A stretch of DNA of 64,000 nt from an uncultured bacterium (lineage in GTDB: Bacteria > Verrucomicrobiota > Lentisphaeria > Victivallales > UBA1829). The first letter of the stretch is position 1, and the number at the start of each line of letters is the position of its first letter. The translations under genes and the position numbers were made by a program. The stretch covers positions 62,001 through 126,000 of the forward strand of contig CASEYW010000093.1 of assembly GCA_949292215.1 (NCBI GenBank), given 5' to 3'. The notes under the pieces were generated by a model. The model was given only the letters and a program-made list of their open reading frames with translations. It ran no database searches and was not told where the DNA came from. Shown here piece by piece: positions 46,520 through 56,308 of the stretch.

Positions 46520-48361
46520 ATGCCTCAATTTCTAACGATGAAGCAGATAGCGGACGAGCTTCAGCTGAGCCGACGCGTCGTCTCCGCCGTTCTGAACAAC
46601 CGCTCCCGCGAACTGCGTGTTTCCAAAGCAACGGAACAACGGGTTCGCGAATATCTGGAAGCCTCCGGCTATGTTCGCTCCCATTCCGCAATGCAGTTGA
46701 AAAACAGAGAAGAAAACGGTGTCATCGGAATTCTGTACTGCGGTAAGTTCGTCGATCGGGAGTATCTGACCGCGTCCCTCGGTATGCTGACGCAGGAGAT
46801 CCGTAAGCAGTGTGGATTTTCGGAGATCACAGGAGTGGAACCGGATCATCTGTATGAAGGAGTCGGAGAATTCATTGCAAAAGGCATCCGCAAACTGATC
46901 TGGATCCATGCAAACACGGAACAGGAGGAGCTGACACATGCGAAAAAGCTCTTTCCTCTGTTCAGCAGACTGGAAAAAGTTGTCATCTTCAAATTTGACT
47001 TTCTCCACTCCGAACTGGAGAAGACCTATCTGTCGAATGGGATTGAACTGGTTGGTTTCGATAGTCCGAAGTCATATCGGGACGCCGCAGAAATCCTGTT
47101 TCGGACCGGGCACCGGTCTGTTGCGCTGAATGAACTTCCGTTCGCTCGGGAAACAGCACTGTCGGGCAACAGCAAACTTCAATCCTTTTTCGAGGCAACC
47201 GGACTGAAGGTCTATGGTCTTCACCCGGGAAACGGAGTGCCTTCGACAGAAATCCCCAGACTCATAACGGAAAATCTCTTGATTCTTCACAGGGAACAAA
47301 GGGTCAAGGCGGCATTCATCCGCAATGATCTTCTGGCGGCAGAGGTCATGCACAGACTCGGAACTTTTGGAATCCGGGTTCCGGACGACCTGGCCCTCAT
47401 CGGCTTCAGCGGCTCCCCCTATTCCGCCTGGATGTCCGTTCCGCTGACCACCTTCGAACACCCGATCGAGAAAATGTGCAGATGCACCATGTCTCTGCTG
47501 AAATCGGAAACCGCCTCCGGCAATGCCAGGAGTCATATTTTTGAAAACAAACTGGTCCTGCGCCAAAGCCACGGACCAACAAAAGGATTGGAGGAACAGA
47601 AAGAAATGAGGCAATATTTCCGCACCAGAGTTTTCACACTCATAGAACTTCTCGTCGTTATTGCAGTAATTGCAATTCTGGCAGCATTGCTGCTTCCGGC
47701 ATTGAATCAGGCAAGAAGCAAGGCTCAGGCGGCGAAGTGTCTTTCCAACCTGAAACAGCTTGGAGTCGGTGTAACACAATATGCATCGGATTTCAATGAG
47801 TGGCTCCCCGCAGGAAAAAATGAAGGAGTATCGGGACAATGGAAATACGAACTTTCCGATTACTGTGGCGTAAAAAAAGAGGAGACGCAAGACAAATGCA
47901 TGCGCACACAAAGATTCGGCTTCGGCAGTGTATTCGGATGCCCGGGCTTTCGCGGTCTTAACGCTGCTTGCGCCAATGAGCTGAGAGTCTTTCCAGGACG
48001 ATTCGGCGGACTCGGATGGAATAGTTATGTCAGTTACGGCATATCAAAATCAGGCGACTCGAGGGGTTCCTACAAAATGTTCACAAAACATCTTTCAGAA
48101 ACAGCGTTAATCGGCGATGCCGTAGACGGAGCCCAGTGGGATTTCGGAACAGCACACGAAGAATATGCATCTCTGCTTCAGATGCGCGATACGGACATCG
48201 GCTTTGCAGACAGACGAGTCTCCCGTCGTCACAACAACGGCCTCAATATCTTGTGGGTGGACTGCCACGCAGAATGGAAAGCACAAAGTTTCATGGCCGG
48301 AGGAAAGTGGATTCCAGAACAGAATTATCGGAATTACGCATGGTATTACAAGGGACATTGA
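46520..48361 (+). CDS. LacI-family regulator fused in frame to a DUF1559-like pseudopilin
   Basis: 613 residues from ATG 46520 (AAGGAG seven bases upstream). Residues about 6-55 are a LacI HTH ([22 protein letters not shown]), and about 70-350 a complete sugar-binding core ending in [22 protein letters not shown]. Without a stop the frame continues into a full pseudopilin: [32 protein letters not shown] (from about residue 371) and a C-terminal VDCHAEW motif (DGH replaced by DCH). An internal ATG at 47606 with GGAGG 11 bases upstream could also make the pseudopilin alone. Three GH5 genes follow. In the GntR locus the same two modules are separate genes with a 4-base overlap. Both products, or one tethered protein, are possible. 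Confidence 0.85.
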   Translation: MPQFLTMKQIADELQLSRRVVSAVLNNRSRELRVSKATEQRVREYLEASGYVRSHSAMQLKNREENGVIGILYCGKFVDREYLTASLGMLTQEIRKQCGFSEITGVEPDHLYEGVGEFIAKGIRKLIWIHANTEQEELTHAKKLFPLFSRLEKVVIFKFDFLHSELEKTYLSNGIELVGFDSPKSYRDAAEILFRTGHRSVALNELPFARETALSGNSKLQSFFEATGLKVYGLHPGNGVPSTEIPRLITENLLILHREQRVKAAFIRNDLLAAEVMHRLGTFGIRVPDDLALIGFSGSPYSAWMSVPLTTFEHPIEKMCRCTMSLLKSETASGNARSHIFENKLVLRQSHGPTKGLEEQKEMRQYFRTRVFTLIELLVVIAVIAILAALLLPALNQARSKAQAAKCLSNLKQLGVGVTQYASDFNEWLPAGKNEGVSGQWKYELSDYCGVKKEETQDKCMRTQRFGFGSVFGCPGFRGLNAACANELRVFPGRFGGLGWNSYVSYGISKSGDSRGSYKMFTKHLSETALIGDAVDGAQWDFGTAHEEYASLLQMRDTDIGFADRRVSRRHNNGLNILWVDCHAEWKAQSFMAGGKWIPEQNYRNYAWYYKGH

Positions 48362-48451
48362 ATCTTTTTGACATTTACAGGAAACAAACCATCAAAACAG
48401 AAAACAACAGAACGACAGGACTATATTGCTTAACAAAACGGAGATACTTCC

Positions 48452-50191
48452 ATGACAACCAGACTCATTGCTTGTGCAGCCATACTGACCACGCTGACCC
48501 TCGGAGCGACAACCTCACTGATGCCGTTCAAGGATAAAATCACCATTCATGACCACGATGGAACCACGTTTCAGAAAAAGGGCAATCTGCTGATCCTGAA
48601 GCGGGAAAAGCAGCCGCTGAATCTGTTCATGCGCGCATTTTTCCGTTTTCATGAGGAACTCAACAGCAATTGGGCCCCGGATGATGCTCTTGTCCTGGAA
48701 CTCAAAACTGAGAAAGATGTCTCTCTGCACGCTCGCTGGGGAGGCGGTGGCGACCTTCCGGTCATGCCGGTCAAAGGGAAAAAAGAGTTCCAGGAAATCG
48801 TCCTGCCCATGCCGCCTTCCCGCGGAAAGAAACTCTTTGCACTGAATCTGATTTTCACGCCAGACCCCGGAGAGGTTGAAATCCGCAGGATCGAGATTGG
48901 CAAACCGAAGAAAGTCACGCTGAAAACAGACGAGTATCCGACCAAAATCCAGAAGGAGATCGTTTTCCGGGGAACCACAGCAGATCCGGGCGCAGATGTC
49001 ACAGTCAGCATCCGCGACGCAAAAGGAAAAGTCAACTCGAAAAAGATCCGCAGCAGAAATGGTAAATTCGAGCTGAGCTGGAAAAATCCGCCCGTTACCA
49101 TCGGACAATGGAACACGGCATCCACGCAGATCGGCGGGGGAAAAACGCCCGCGGACAACTCCATTCCGTTGTATCTGTTCGGCTATCCTGCAAATGACGA
49201 TTATGCCTGGATCCGCGTCAAAGGCCGTCATTTTGTAACCTCGCCTCTCAGCAGAGACGGAGAACAGAACTTCATTCCCGTCGGGGTCGGATACTGCCGC
49301 GACGTCATCATCCCGGCGCAGGACGAGGAAGTCATGAAATTCTGCAAAGCCAGACACATGAACACGATCCGTCTCTCGTTCTACACACGGTTCTTCAACA
49401 ACAACGACAAGGCCCCGCTCAATATTGATGAGCATATCCGTGACTTCATTCTTCCCGTGGTTCTGGCGGCGAAACGGCACAACATGTATGTCATTCTCGA
49501 CGACCACGGCTATTTCACTGCGAAAATTGATGAAGCCAAAGCCCGCCAGAAACAGACGGTCCCTCATTGGAACGAGGCTGGATTCCAGGAATGGATCCGA
49601 CGCTGGGTCAAGGTCGCCGAATTCTTCAAAAATGAACCGGCGGTTCTCGGATATGAACTTCTGAACGAACCCCATGATATCTCTCCGGAAGCGACCCGGA
49701 TGTGGTATACCCGCTGTCTCAAGGCGATCCGCGCCATGGATCAGCGCCATATCATTCTTCTCGGCAATGCGGACTGGTCGCACGCACGCGCCATGGAGAA
49801 AACCTGGGGACCCGTTGCCTCCACGGTCGATGCGCCCTACAACAACGTGGCTTTCACTTTCCACGACTATCCGGACGACAATCATCCCTGGGAAGTGGAA
49901 AAATCCATCACAACTTTCCGCAACAAACACAATGTCCCGGTTCTCTGTACAGAGTTCGGGGCAACACACTGGAGCAAGACGGAAACCGTCTGCCGCATGT
50001 TCATCTCGGGAATGCTGAATCTCTTTGCAAAAGAGGATGTCGGCTGGATGATCTGGGCGCTGAAACGTCTGGAGGACAATCCGCGCGGTCCATGGACCGC
50101 TCCGAAATTCGATTCCTGCGGCTACAGCGATCTCTGGATTCCCGCTGCCAGAATCACCGCATCGCCTACCCCGTCCCCCAAAATGAGGTAA
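48452..50191 (+). CDS. secreted GH5-type glycoside hydrolase (tandem copy 1)
   Basis: 579 residues, signal peptide MTTRLIACAAILTTLTLGA. Residues about 20-240 are beta-rich accessory domains (likely carbohydrate binding). The GH5 barrel follows with FIPVGVGYCRDVIIP, LDDHGYF, acid/base E406 in YELLNEPHD and nucleophile E501 in LCTEFGATHW. Predicted endo-beta-glycanase acting outside the cytoplasm. Next two genes are paralogs of almost equal length; the 3' part is nearly identical to copy 2 at DNA level. Downstream of the LacI-pseudopilin gene by 90 bases, same strand, probably same operon. Confidence 0.9.
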   Translation: MTTRLIACAAILTTLTLGATTSLMPFKDKITIHDHDGTTFQKKGNLLILKREKQPLNLFMRAFFRFHEELNSNWAPDDALVLELKTEKDVSLHARWGGGGDLPVMPVKGKKEFQEIVLPMPPSRGKKLFALNLIFTPDPGEVEIRRIEIGKPKKVTLKTDEYPTKIQKEIVFRGTTADPGADVTVSIRDAKGKVNSKKIRSRNGKFELSWKNPPVTIGQWNTASTQIGGGKTPADNSIPLYLFGYPANDDYAWIRVKGRHFVTSPLSRDGEQNFIPVGVGYCRDVIIPAQDEEVMKFCKARHMNTIRLSFYTRFFNNNDKAPLNIDEHIRDFILPVVLAAKRHNMYVILDDHGYFTAKIDEAKARQKQTVPHWNEAGFQEWIRRWVKVAEFFKNEPAVLGYELLNEPHDISPEATRMWYTRCLKAIRAMDQRHIILLGNADWSHARAMEKTWGPVASTVDAPYNNVAFTFHDYPDDNHPWEVEKSITTFRNKHNVPVLCTEFGATHWSKTETVCRMFISGMLNLFAKEDVGWMIWALKRLEDNPRGPWTAPKFDSCGYSDLWIPAARITASPTPSPKMR

Positions 50192-50210
50192 TAGAGCAGA
50201 AAAATTCTTT

Positions 50211-50256
50211 GCCATCTTTTCAACTGGAAGCGAAAGATTCCAGACGAAAAGATGGC
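50211..50256 (+). other. long intergenic hairpin between GH5 copies 1 and 2
   Basis: GCCATCTTTTC (50211-50221) pairs with GAAAAGATGGC (50246-50256), and inside CTGGAA (50224-50229) pairs with TTCCAG (50238-50243). No T-tract follows, so it looks more like an mRNA processing or stabilising element than a terminator. Confidence 0.65.
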
Positions 50257-50347
50257 AGCGAAACTATTCTTCCGGCAAGGACCATATTAATCTGTATGGA
50301 AATCAAGTCAACCGTAACACATAAAACGGAATCGAACAGGAAATTTT

Positions 50348-52084
50348 ATGAAAGCACTACTTATTCTCTGCACAGCTGCACTGACCGCCCTGACCCTCAA
50401 TGCGACGACATCCCTGATGCCCGTCAAAGATAAAATCACCATTCACGGACACGACGGTACCTCCTTTCAACAAAAAGGAGATATACTGATTCTGAAACGG
50501 GAACAAACACCGATGGCCCTCTTTATGCGTGCCAGCATCCGTATCCGCCAGAATCTCAACTATCAACCGGCTCCGGACGACGCACTCGTCCTTGAGCTGA
50601 AAACAGAAAAGGACATCCGTCTTCGTCCCAGCTGGGGCGGCGGTCTGAGCTACATCCCGCCAATGTCAATCAAAGGGAAAAAGGAGTTTCAGGTTGTCGC
50701 ATTTCCCATGCCGGATACCCGCGGGAAAAGCCCCACCTCCCTGGAATTCCGGATTTCACCGGATCCGGGAGTCGTGGAATTCCGAAGAATCGAAATTGCC
50801 AAGCCGAAAAAAGTCACTCTGAAAACCGGCGAATATCCGACCAAAATCCAGAATGAAATCAATCTGCGGGGAACCACAGCGGTCCCTGAAACGGATGTCA
50901 CAATCTGCATCCGAGACGCAAAAGGAAAACTCCACACAAAAAAGATCAGAAGCAGAAATGGAAAATTTGAACTCGTTTGGAAGCGTCCGCCGGTCACCAT
51001 CGGACAATGGAACACGGTTTATGCGCAAATCGGTGGAGGAAAAACACCCGCCGACAACTCCATTCCACTCCAGCTGTTCGGCTACCGGGCAAACGACGAC
51101 TACGCCTGGATCCGTGTCAAGGGACGTCATTTTGTAACTTCTCCTCTCAGCAAAGCCGGCGAACAGAACTTCATCCCTGTCGGAGTCGGATACTGCCGCG
51201 ACGTCATCATCCCGGCGCAGGATGAGGATGTTATGAAATTCTGCAAGGCAAGACATCTGAACACGATCCGTCTTTCGTTCTACACCCGCTTCTTCAATAA
51301 CAATGACAAAGCTCCGCTCAATATTGATGAACACATCCGCGATTTCGTTCTCCCCGTAGTTCTAGCTGCAAAACGGCACAACATGTACGTTATTCTTGAC
51401 GACCACGGCTACTTCACCGCAAAAATTGATGAAGCCAAAGCCCGCCAGAAACAGACGGTCCCCCATTGGAACGAGGCTGGATTCCAGGAATGGATCCGAC
51501 GCTGGGTCAAGGTCGCCGAATTCTTCAAAAACGAACCGGCGGTTCTCGGATATGAACTTCTGAACGAACCCCATGATATCTCTCCGGAAGCGACCCGGAT
51601 GTGGTATACCCGCTGTCTCAAGGCGGTCCGCGCGGTGGATCAGCGCCATATCATTCTTCTCGGCAATGCGGACTGGTCGCACGCACGCGCCATGGAGAAA
51701 ACCTGGGGACCCGTTGCCTCCACGGTCGATGCGCCCTACAACAACGTGGCTTTCACTTTCCACGACTATCCGGATGACAATCATCCCTGGGAAGTGGCAA
51801 AATCCATTACAAACTTCCGCAACAAACACAACGTTCCGGTCCTCTGTACGGAATTCGGAGCAACCGGCTGGAGCAAGACGGAAACGGTTTGCCGCATGTT
51901 CATCTCGGGAATGCTGAATCTCTTTGCAAAAGAGGATGTCGGATGGATGATCTGGGCGCTGAAACGTCTGAAGGACAATCCACGCGGTCCGTGGACAGCT
52001 CCGGAATTTGATTCCTGCAGTTACAGCGATCTCTGGATTCCCGCTGCCAGAATCACCGCATCACCGGTCCCGGAACCGAAATAA
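50348..52084 (+). CDS. secreted GH5-type glycoside hydrolase (tandem copy 2)
   Basis: 578 residues, signal peptide MKALLILCTAALTALTLNA, AGGA before the start. Same architecture as copy 1 with ELLNEPHD and CTEFGATGW carrying the two catalytic Glu. It is a DNA mosaic: around 50805-51230 it is nearly identical to copy 3, while around 51430-51800 it is nearly identical to copy 1 (about six differences in roughly 370 bases). The N-terminal about 150 residues are its most divergent part, so the binding domain may differ in specificity. Confidence 0.9.
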   Translation: MKALLILCTAALTALTLNATTSLMPVKDKITIHGHDGTSFQQKGDILILKREQTPMALFMRASIRIRQNLNYQPAPDDALVLELKTEKDIRLRPSWGGGLSYIPPMSIKGKKEFQVVAFPMPDTRGKSPTSLEFRISPDPGVVEFRRIEIAKPKKVTLKTGEYPTKIQNEINLRGTTAVPETDVTICIRDAKGKLHTKKIRSRNGKFELVWKRPPVTIGQWNTVYAQIGGGKTPADNSIPLQLFGYRANDDYAWIRVKGRHFVTSPLSKAGEQNFIPVGVGYCRDVIIPAQDEDVMKFCKARHLNTIRLSFYTRFFNNNDKAPLNIDEHIRDFVLPVVLAAKRHNMYVILDDHGYFTAKIDEAKARQKQTVPHWNEAGFQEWIRRWVKVAEFFKNEPAVLGYELLNEPHDISPEATRMWYTRCLKAVRAVDQRHIILLGNADWSHARAMEKTWGPVASTVDAPYNNVAFTFHDYPDDNHPWEVAKSITNFRNKHNVPVLCTEFGATGWSKTETVCRMFISGMLNLFAKEDVGWMIWALKRLKDNPRGPWTAPEFDSCSYSDLWIPAARITASPVPEPK

Positions 52085-52099
52085 CAACGAATCGGAAAG

Positions 52100-52154
52100 A
52101 ACACTCTTGCTTTTTCAGGACAATCTCTCCTGTTCCGGGACAAGCAGGAGTGTT
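52100..52154 (+). terminator. long hairpin after GH5 copy 2
   Basis: AACACTCTTGCTT (52100-52112) pairs with AAGCAGGAGTGTT (52142-52154) with one G-T wobble; an inner CAGGA/TCCTG stem is possible. A pyrimidine run TCTCTTCTTC follows, so it may attenuate transcription before copy 3. Confidence 0.5.
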
Positions 52155-52276
52155 TCTCTTCTTCAATCCTGCAATCAGAAAAAATTCATGTTTTCCGATG
52201 GCAAGGAAAAACCCTTCAATCGGAATCAAAGGATTTCTTAATCATTCGCAAAAGAAGAACAAAGGAGATTTTCTTC

Positions 52277-54010
52277 ATGAAAACGACACTCGTCGCCTGT
52301 GTTGCCGCATTGGCAACGCTGCCTCTCGGAGCGGCAACTTCCCTGATGCCGGTCAAAGACAAGATTTCCATTCACGGGCATGACGGCACATCCTTCCAGC
52401 AACGGGGAGATAAGCTGGTGCTGAAACGGGAAAAGGCACCGCTGAATCTTTTCATGCGTGCTTTTTTCCGTTTTCATCAGGATATCGACAGCAATTCGGC
52501 TCCGGATGATGCTCTGGTCATTGAATTGAAAACGGAAAAAGATGTTTCGCTCCGCACCCGCTGGAATGGCGGAGGGGACGTTCCGGCAATGCCGATCAAA
52601 GGAAAAAAGGAGTTTCAGGAAGTCGTTCTTCCCATGCCTCCGCCACGAGAAAAGAAACTGACAGCCTTGAATCTGATCTTCACACCGGACCCGGGCGTGG
52701 TTGAAATCCGCAGAATCGAAATTGCCAAGCCGAAGAAAGTCACTCTGAAAACCGACGAATATCCGACAAAAATCCAAAATGAAATCAATCTGCGGGGAAC
52801 CACAGCAGTCCCTGAAACGGATGTCACAATCTGCATCCGAGACGCAAAAGGAAAACTCCACACAAAAAAGATCAGAAGCAGAAATGGAAAATTTGAACTC
52901 GTTTGGAAGCGTCCGCCGGTCACCATCGGACAATGGAACACGGCTTTTGCGCAAATCGGAGGAGGAAAAACATCCGCCGACAACTCCATTCCGCTCCAAG
53001 TGTTCGGCTACCGGGCAAACGACGACTATGCCTGGATCCGTGTCAAGGGACGTCATTTTGTAACTTCTCCTCTCAGCAAAGCCGGCGAACAGAACTTCAT
53101 CCCTGTCGGAGTCGGATACTGCCGCGACGTCATCATTCCGGCACAGGATGAGGAGGTCATGAAGTTCTGCAAAAGCAAATTCATGAACACGATCCGTCTC
53201 TCGTTCTACACCCGTTTCTTCAACAACAACGACAAAGCCCCCATCGACATTGATGCGCACATCCGAGACTTCATTCTGCCCGTTGTTCTGGCGGCGAAAC
53301 GCAACAGCATGTATGTCATTCTCGATGACCACGGCTACTTCACCGCGAAAATCGATGAGGCAAAAGCACGACAGAAACAAACGGTCCCGCACTGGAATGA
53401 AGAGGGATTTCAGGAATGGATCCGCCGCTGGGTCAAGGTCACGGAATTTTTCAAGAACGAACCGACGGTCCTCGGCTATGAACTGATCAACGAGCCGCAC
53501 GATATCCCTCCTGAAACAACCCGGATGTGGTACACCCGCTGCCTCAAGGCGGTACGCGCGGTGGATCAGCGTCATATCATCCTGCTCGGAAATGCGGACT
53601 GGTCTCATGCACGCGCCATGGAAAAGACCTGGGGCCCCACGGCCTCCACGGTCGATGCCCCCTGCAACAACGTCGCGTTTATTTTCCACGATTATCCCGA
53701 CGACAACCACCCATGGGAAGTGGCAAAATCCATCACGAACTTCCGCAACAAGCACAATGTTCCGGTTCTCTGCACGGAATTCGGCGCAACGCACTGGAGC
53801 AAGACGGAAACGGTTTGCCGCATGTTCATCTCGGGAATGCTGAATCTCTTTGCAAAAGAGGATGTCGGCTGGATGATCTGGGCGCTGAAACGTCTGAAGG
53901 ACAATCCACGCGGTCCGTGGACAGCTCCGGAGTTTGATTCCTGCAACTACAGCGATCTCTGGATTCCCGCTGCCAGAATCACCGCATCCCCCACTCCGGA
54001 AGCAAAATAA
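52277..54010 (+). CDS. secreted GH5-type glycoside hydrolase (tandem copy 3)
   Basis: 577 residues, signal peptide MKTTLVACVAALATLPLGA, strong AAGGAG upstream. Catalytic Glu in YELINEPHD and CTEFGATHW. Its N-terminal domain resembles copy 1 (PLNLFMRAFFRFHQDI) and its middle is nearly identical to copy 2. Predicted secreted beta-glycanase. Last gene of the LacI-pseudopilin operon, ending at a bidirectional hairpin shared with feoB. Confidence 0.9.
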   Translation: MKTTLVACVAALATLPLGAATSLMPVKDKISIHGHDGTSFQQRGDKLVLKREKAPLNLFMRAFFRFHQDIDSNSAPDDALVIELKTEKDVSLRTRWNGGGDVPAMPIKGKKEFQEVVLPMPPPREKKLTALNLIFTPDPGVVEIRRIEIAKPKKVTLKTDEYPTKIQNEINLRGTTAVPETDVTICIRDAKGKLHTKKIRSRNGKFELVWKRPPVTIGQWNTAFAQIGGGKTSADNSIPLQVFGYRANDDYAWIRVKGRHFVTSPLSKAGEQNFIPVGVGYCRDVIIPAQDEEVMKFCKSKFMNTIRLSFYTRFFNNNDKAPIDIDAHIRDFILPVVLAAKRNSMYVILDDHGYFTAKIDEAKARQKQTVPHWNEEGFQEWIRRWVKVTEFFKNEPTVLGYELINEPHDIPPETTRMWYTRCLKAVRAVDQRHIILLGNADWSHARAMEKTWGPTASTVDAPCNNVAFIFHDYPDDNHPWEVAKSITNFRNKHNVPVLCTEFGATHWSKTETVCRMFISGMLNLFAKEDVGWMIWALKRLKDNPRGPWTAPEFDSCNYSDLWIPAARITASPTPEAK

Positions 54011-54018
54011 CACGAAGG

Positions 54019-54080
54019 AAAAACGGATTCCATTCATTTTCCCTGTTTCCACCATGCTTTCGGGGAACGTGGATGGAATC
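54019..54080 (-). terminator. terminator of feoB, probably also serving GH5 copy 3
   Basis: GATTCCAT (54026-54033) pairs with ATGGAATC (54073-54080), with an inner CCAC/GTGG; on the minus strand TTTTT follows two bases after the stem. Confidence 0.55.
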
Positions 54081-54130
54081 TTCTACTCCTCAGCCAGCGC
54101 CCGACGGAATCCGCGGCAGGAAAAGCGACG

Positions 54131-56263
54131 TCAGAACAAGCGGATGCCAACCTGATAGACAATCAGCGTAAGACAATAGGCAAGGAGGGTCAACCCAATC
54201 ATCTGAGCGAACATCAATTTCCAGGAATTGGTTTCACGGCGCACCACGGCAACAGTCGCCACGCAGGGCATGGATACCAGACAGAAGAGCATGATGCAGA
54301 ACGCCTGGAGCGGGGTGTACTGCTCCCGCAGCTTCTCCCGCAACGATGCGGAATCTTCCTCCGCATCCCCGACTGAATTGAGGATTCCAAGCTGGGAAAC
54401 AAACAGTTCCTTTCCGGCAATCGCCCCGATAAGAGCGGAACAGACCTTCCAGTCAAATCCAATCGGATGAAATACGATGGTCATTGCATGTCCGATCCGT
54501 CCGGCGATGGAATATTGCAGACGCTCGCTTTCCTGATCTGCCCGGTAGACCGCGATCTGTTTCTGCTTCTGTTCCGCGGAAAGAGAGGCATCCTCCTCAA
54601 CGCGTGCAGTCATTGCCGCATAATCCTTCGAATATTCCTTTTTCTCCGGAAGGGTATTGAACAGGAACATGATAACCGAAGCGACAAGAATGAATGTTCC
54701 CGCCTTCTTCAGATACATTGTGGAACGCTCCATCATATAGATCAGCAGACTGCGTACCGTAGGCATGCGATAAGGCGGCAGCTCCATCACAAAGACCTCG
54801 TCATCGCTCCGGAAAAGCGTTGATTTCAGGATGCCGGCACAGCAGAGAGCCAGAATCACGCCGATGAAATAGATCAGCCACATCATCACGGCCTGGTAAC
54901 GAGGAGCAAAAAAAGCGGGAATGAAAAGGGAATAAATCGGCAGGCGCGCACCGCAGCTCATCAGCGGCAGGACCAGAATCGTCGTCAGCCGATCTTTTTC
55001 CGATTCGATGGTCCGGGTCGCCATAATCGCCGGCACGCTGCAGCCGAATCCGAGAAGCATCGGGATGAAACTTTTTCCATGCAGACCGAACTTGTGCATG
55101 AAGCCGTCCATCACAAACGCCACCCGGGACATATAGCCGGTCCCCTCCAGAAATGCAATCGCCAGGAAGAGAATCAGGATATTCGGCAGGAACACCAGGA
55201 CACCGCCGACTCCGCCGATGATCCCCTCCGTAATCAGTGAACGGATATACTCCAGATGCCCCGCCGGCCAGCACCCGTTAATCAGATCCGCCAGAGAACG
55301 GAATCCGAGTTCAATCAGATTCATCAGGGGAATGGAGCACTGAAAGGTCAGAAAGAACACAATGAACATCAGGACGAAAAAGATCGGCAGCCCGAGATAG
55401 CGGTTCGTCACGACCTTGTCGATGTCCTCGGAAAACTGGTGACGGGACTGTTCCTTCATGCGGATGGCCTCCCGACATGCACCGGAAATCATTCCGTAAC
55501 GACAGTCCGTCATATAGGTTTCTCCGCTGACACCGCAGCGTTTTTGAATCCCTTTTCTCCATTTGTCCACAGCTGGAAGCAGAGATTTCAATTGCGGCAT
55601 GGAACGAACGGAATCATCGTTTTCCATCAGTTTGATGGCAAAGTAGCGCGGAGGCAGACGTTTCAGCAGAGGAATATCCATCGCGGCGATTGCGGCGGAA
55701 AGCTCCCGGATGACAGTCATCGCCGTTTCCCCGTAGTCAATCGGTTTTGGAGGCCGCGGTCCGGTGGAACCGAGCACCTTCAGGAGCAGGCGCTTCAGTT
55801 CGTCTATACCCTCTCCGGTGGAACCGACCGCCTCCACAATCGGCGCGCTGAAATAACGTTCCAGAATCGGGATGTTGAACTCCAGCCCGAGACGGCGCGC
55901 ATCATCAATCATATTGAACACCAGCACCATGGGGATATTGAGTTCCGCGAGCTGGGTGGTCAGGTACAAATTGCGCTGAGGATTGCCGGCATCGATGACA
56001 TTCAGGATCAGATCAATTTCTTCATTCACGAGCTCCGCAAACGCGACTTTTTCCTCGGCGGATGCCGAAGAAAGCCCATAGATTCCGGGCAGGTCGATGA
56101 TTTCAATGCGGATGTCTCCCATCCGGCAGATGCCGGTTTTGCGTTCGACCGTCACACCGGAATAGTTGCCGACATGCTGATGTGTACCGGTCAGGCTGTT
56201 GAAAATGGTTGTTTTCCCGCAATTCGGATTTCCCGCGAGAGCGATCTTGAATGTGCGTTTCAT
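54131..56263 (-). CDS. feoB: ferrous iron transport protein B
   Basis: 710 residues. N-terminal G-protein domain with G1 GNPNCGKTT (about 10-18), G3 DLPGIYGL and G4-like VFNMIDD, then the membrane part with two Gate motifs (IPMLLGFGCSVPAI and FCLVSMPCVATVAVV with the conserved cysteines). It imports Fe2+ through the inner membrane. It follows the DtxR-FeoA gene by 45 bases and is probably repressed by it under iron-rich conditions. Confidence 0.95.
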   Translation of the reverse strand: MKRTFKIALAGNPNCGKTTIFNSLTGTHQHVGNYSGVTVERKTGICRMGDIRIEIIDLPGIYGLSSASAEEKVAFAELVNEEIDLILNVIDAGNPQRNLYLTTQLAELNIPMVLVFNMIDDARRLGLEFNIPILERYFSAPIVEAVGSTGEGIDELKRLLLKVLGSTGPRPPKPIDYGETAMTVIRELSAAIAAMDIPLLKRLPPRYFAIKLMENDDSVRSMPQLKSLLPAVDKWRKGIQKRCGVSGETYMTDCRYGMISGACREAIRMKEQSRHQFSEDIDKVVTNRYLGLPIFFVLMFIVFFLTFQCSIPLMNLIELGFRSLADLINGCWPAGHLEYIRSLITEGIIGGVGGVLVFLPNILILFLAIAFLEGTGYMSRVAFVMDGFMHKFGLHGKSFIPMLLGFGCSVPAIMATRTIESEKDRLTTILVLPLMSCGARLPIYSLFIPAFFAPRYQAVMMWLIYFIGVILALCCAGILKSTLFRSDDEVFVMELPPYRMPTVRSLLIYMMERSTMYLKKAGTFILVASVIMFLFNTLPEKKEYSKDYAAMTARVEEDASLSAEQKQKQIAVYRADQESERLQYSIAGRIGHAMTIVFHPIGFDWKVCSALIGAIAGKELFVSQLGILNSVGDAEEDSASLREKLREQYTPLQAFCIMLFCLVSMPCVATVAVVRRETNSWKLMFAQMIGLTLLAYCLTLIVYQVGIRLF

Positions 56264-56308
56264 CGTATCGTGCCTGTGCTCAAAATTACCATGCCGCTTT
56301 CATGAATC

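Noticed and set aside
52238..54055. 605-residue minus-strand open frame, with a similar one at 48515-50215
   Set aside because: Both mirror the GH5 paralogs in the same register, as expected from codon bias; the plus frames carry the catalytic motifs and signal peptides.
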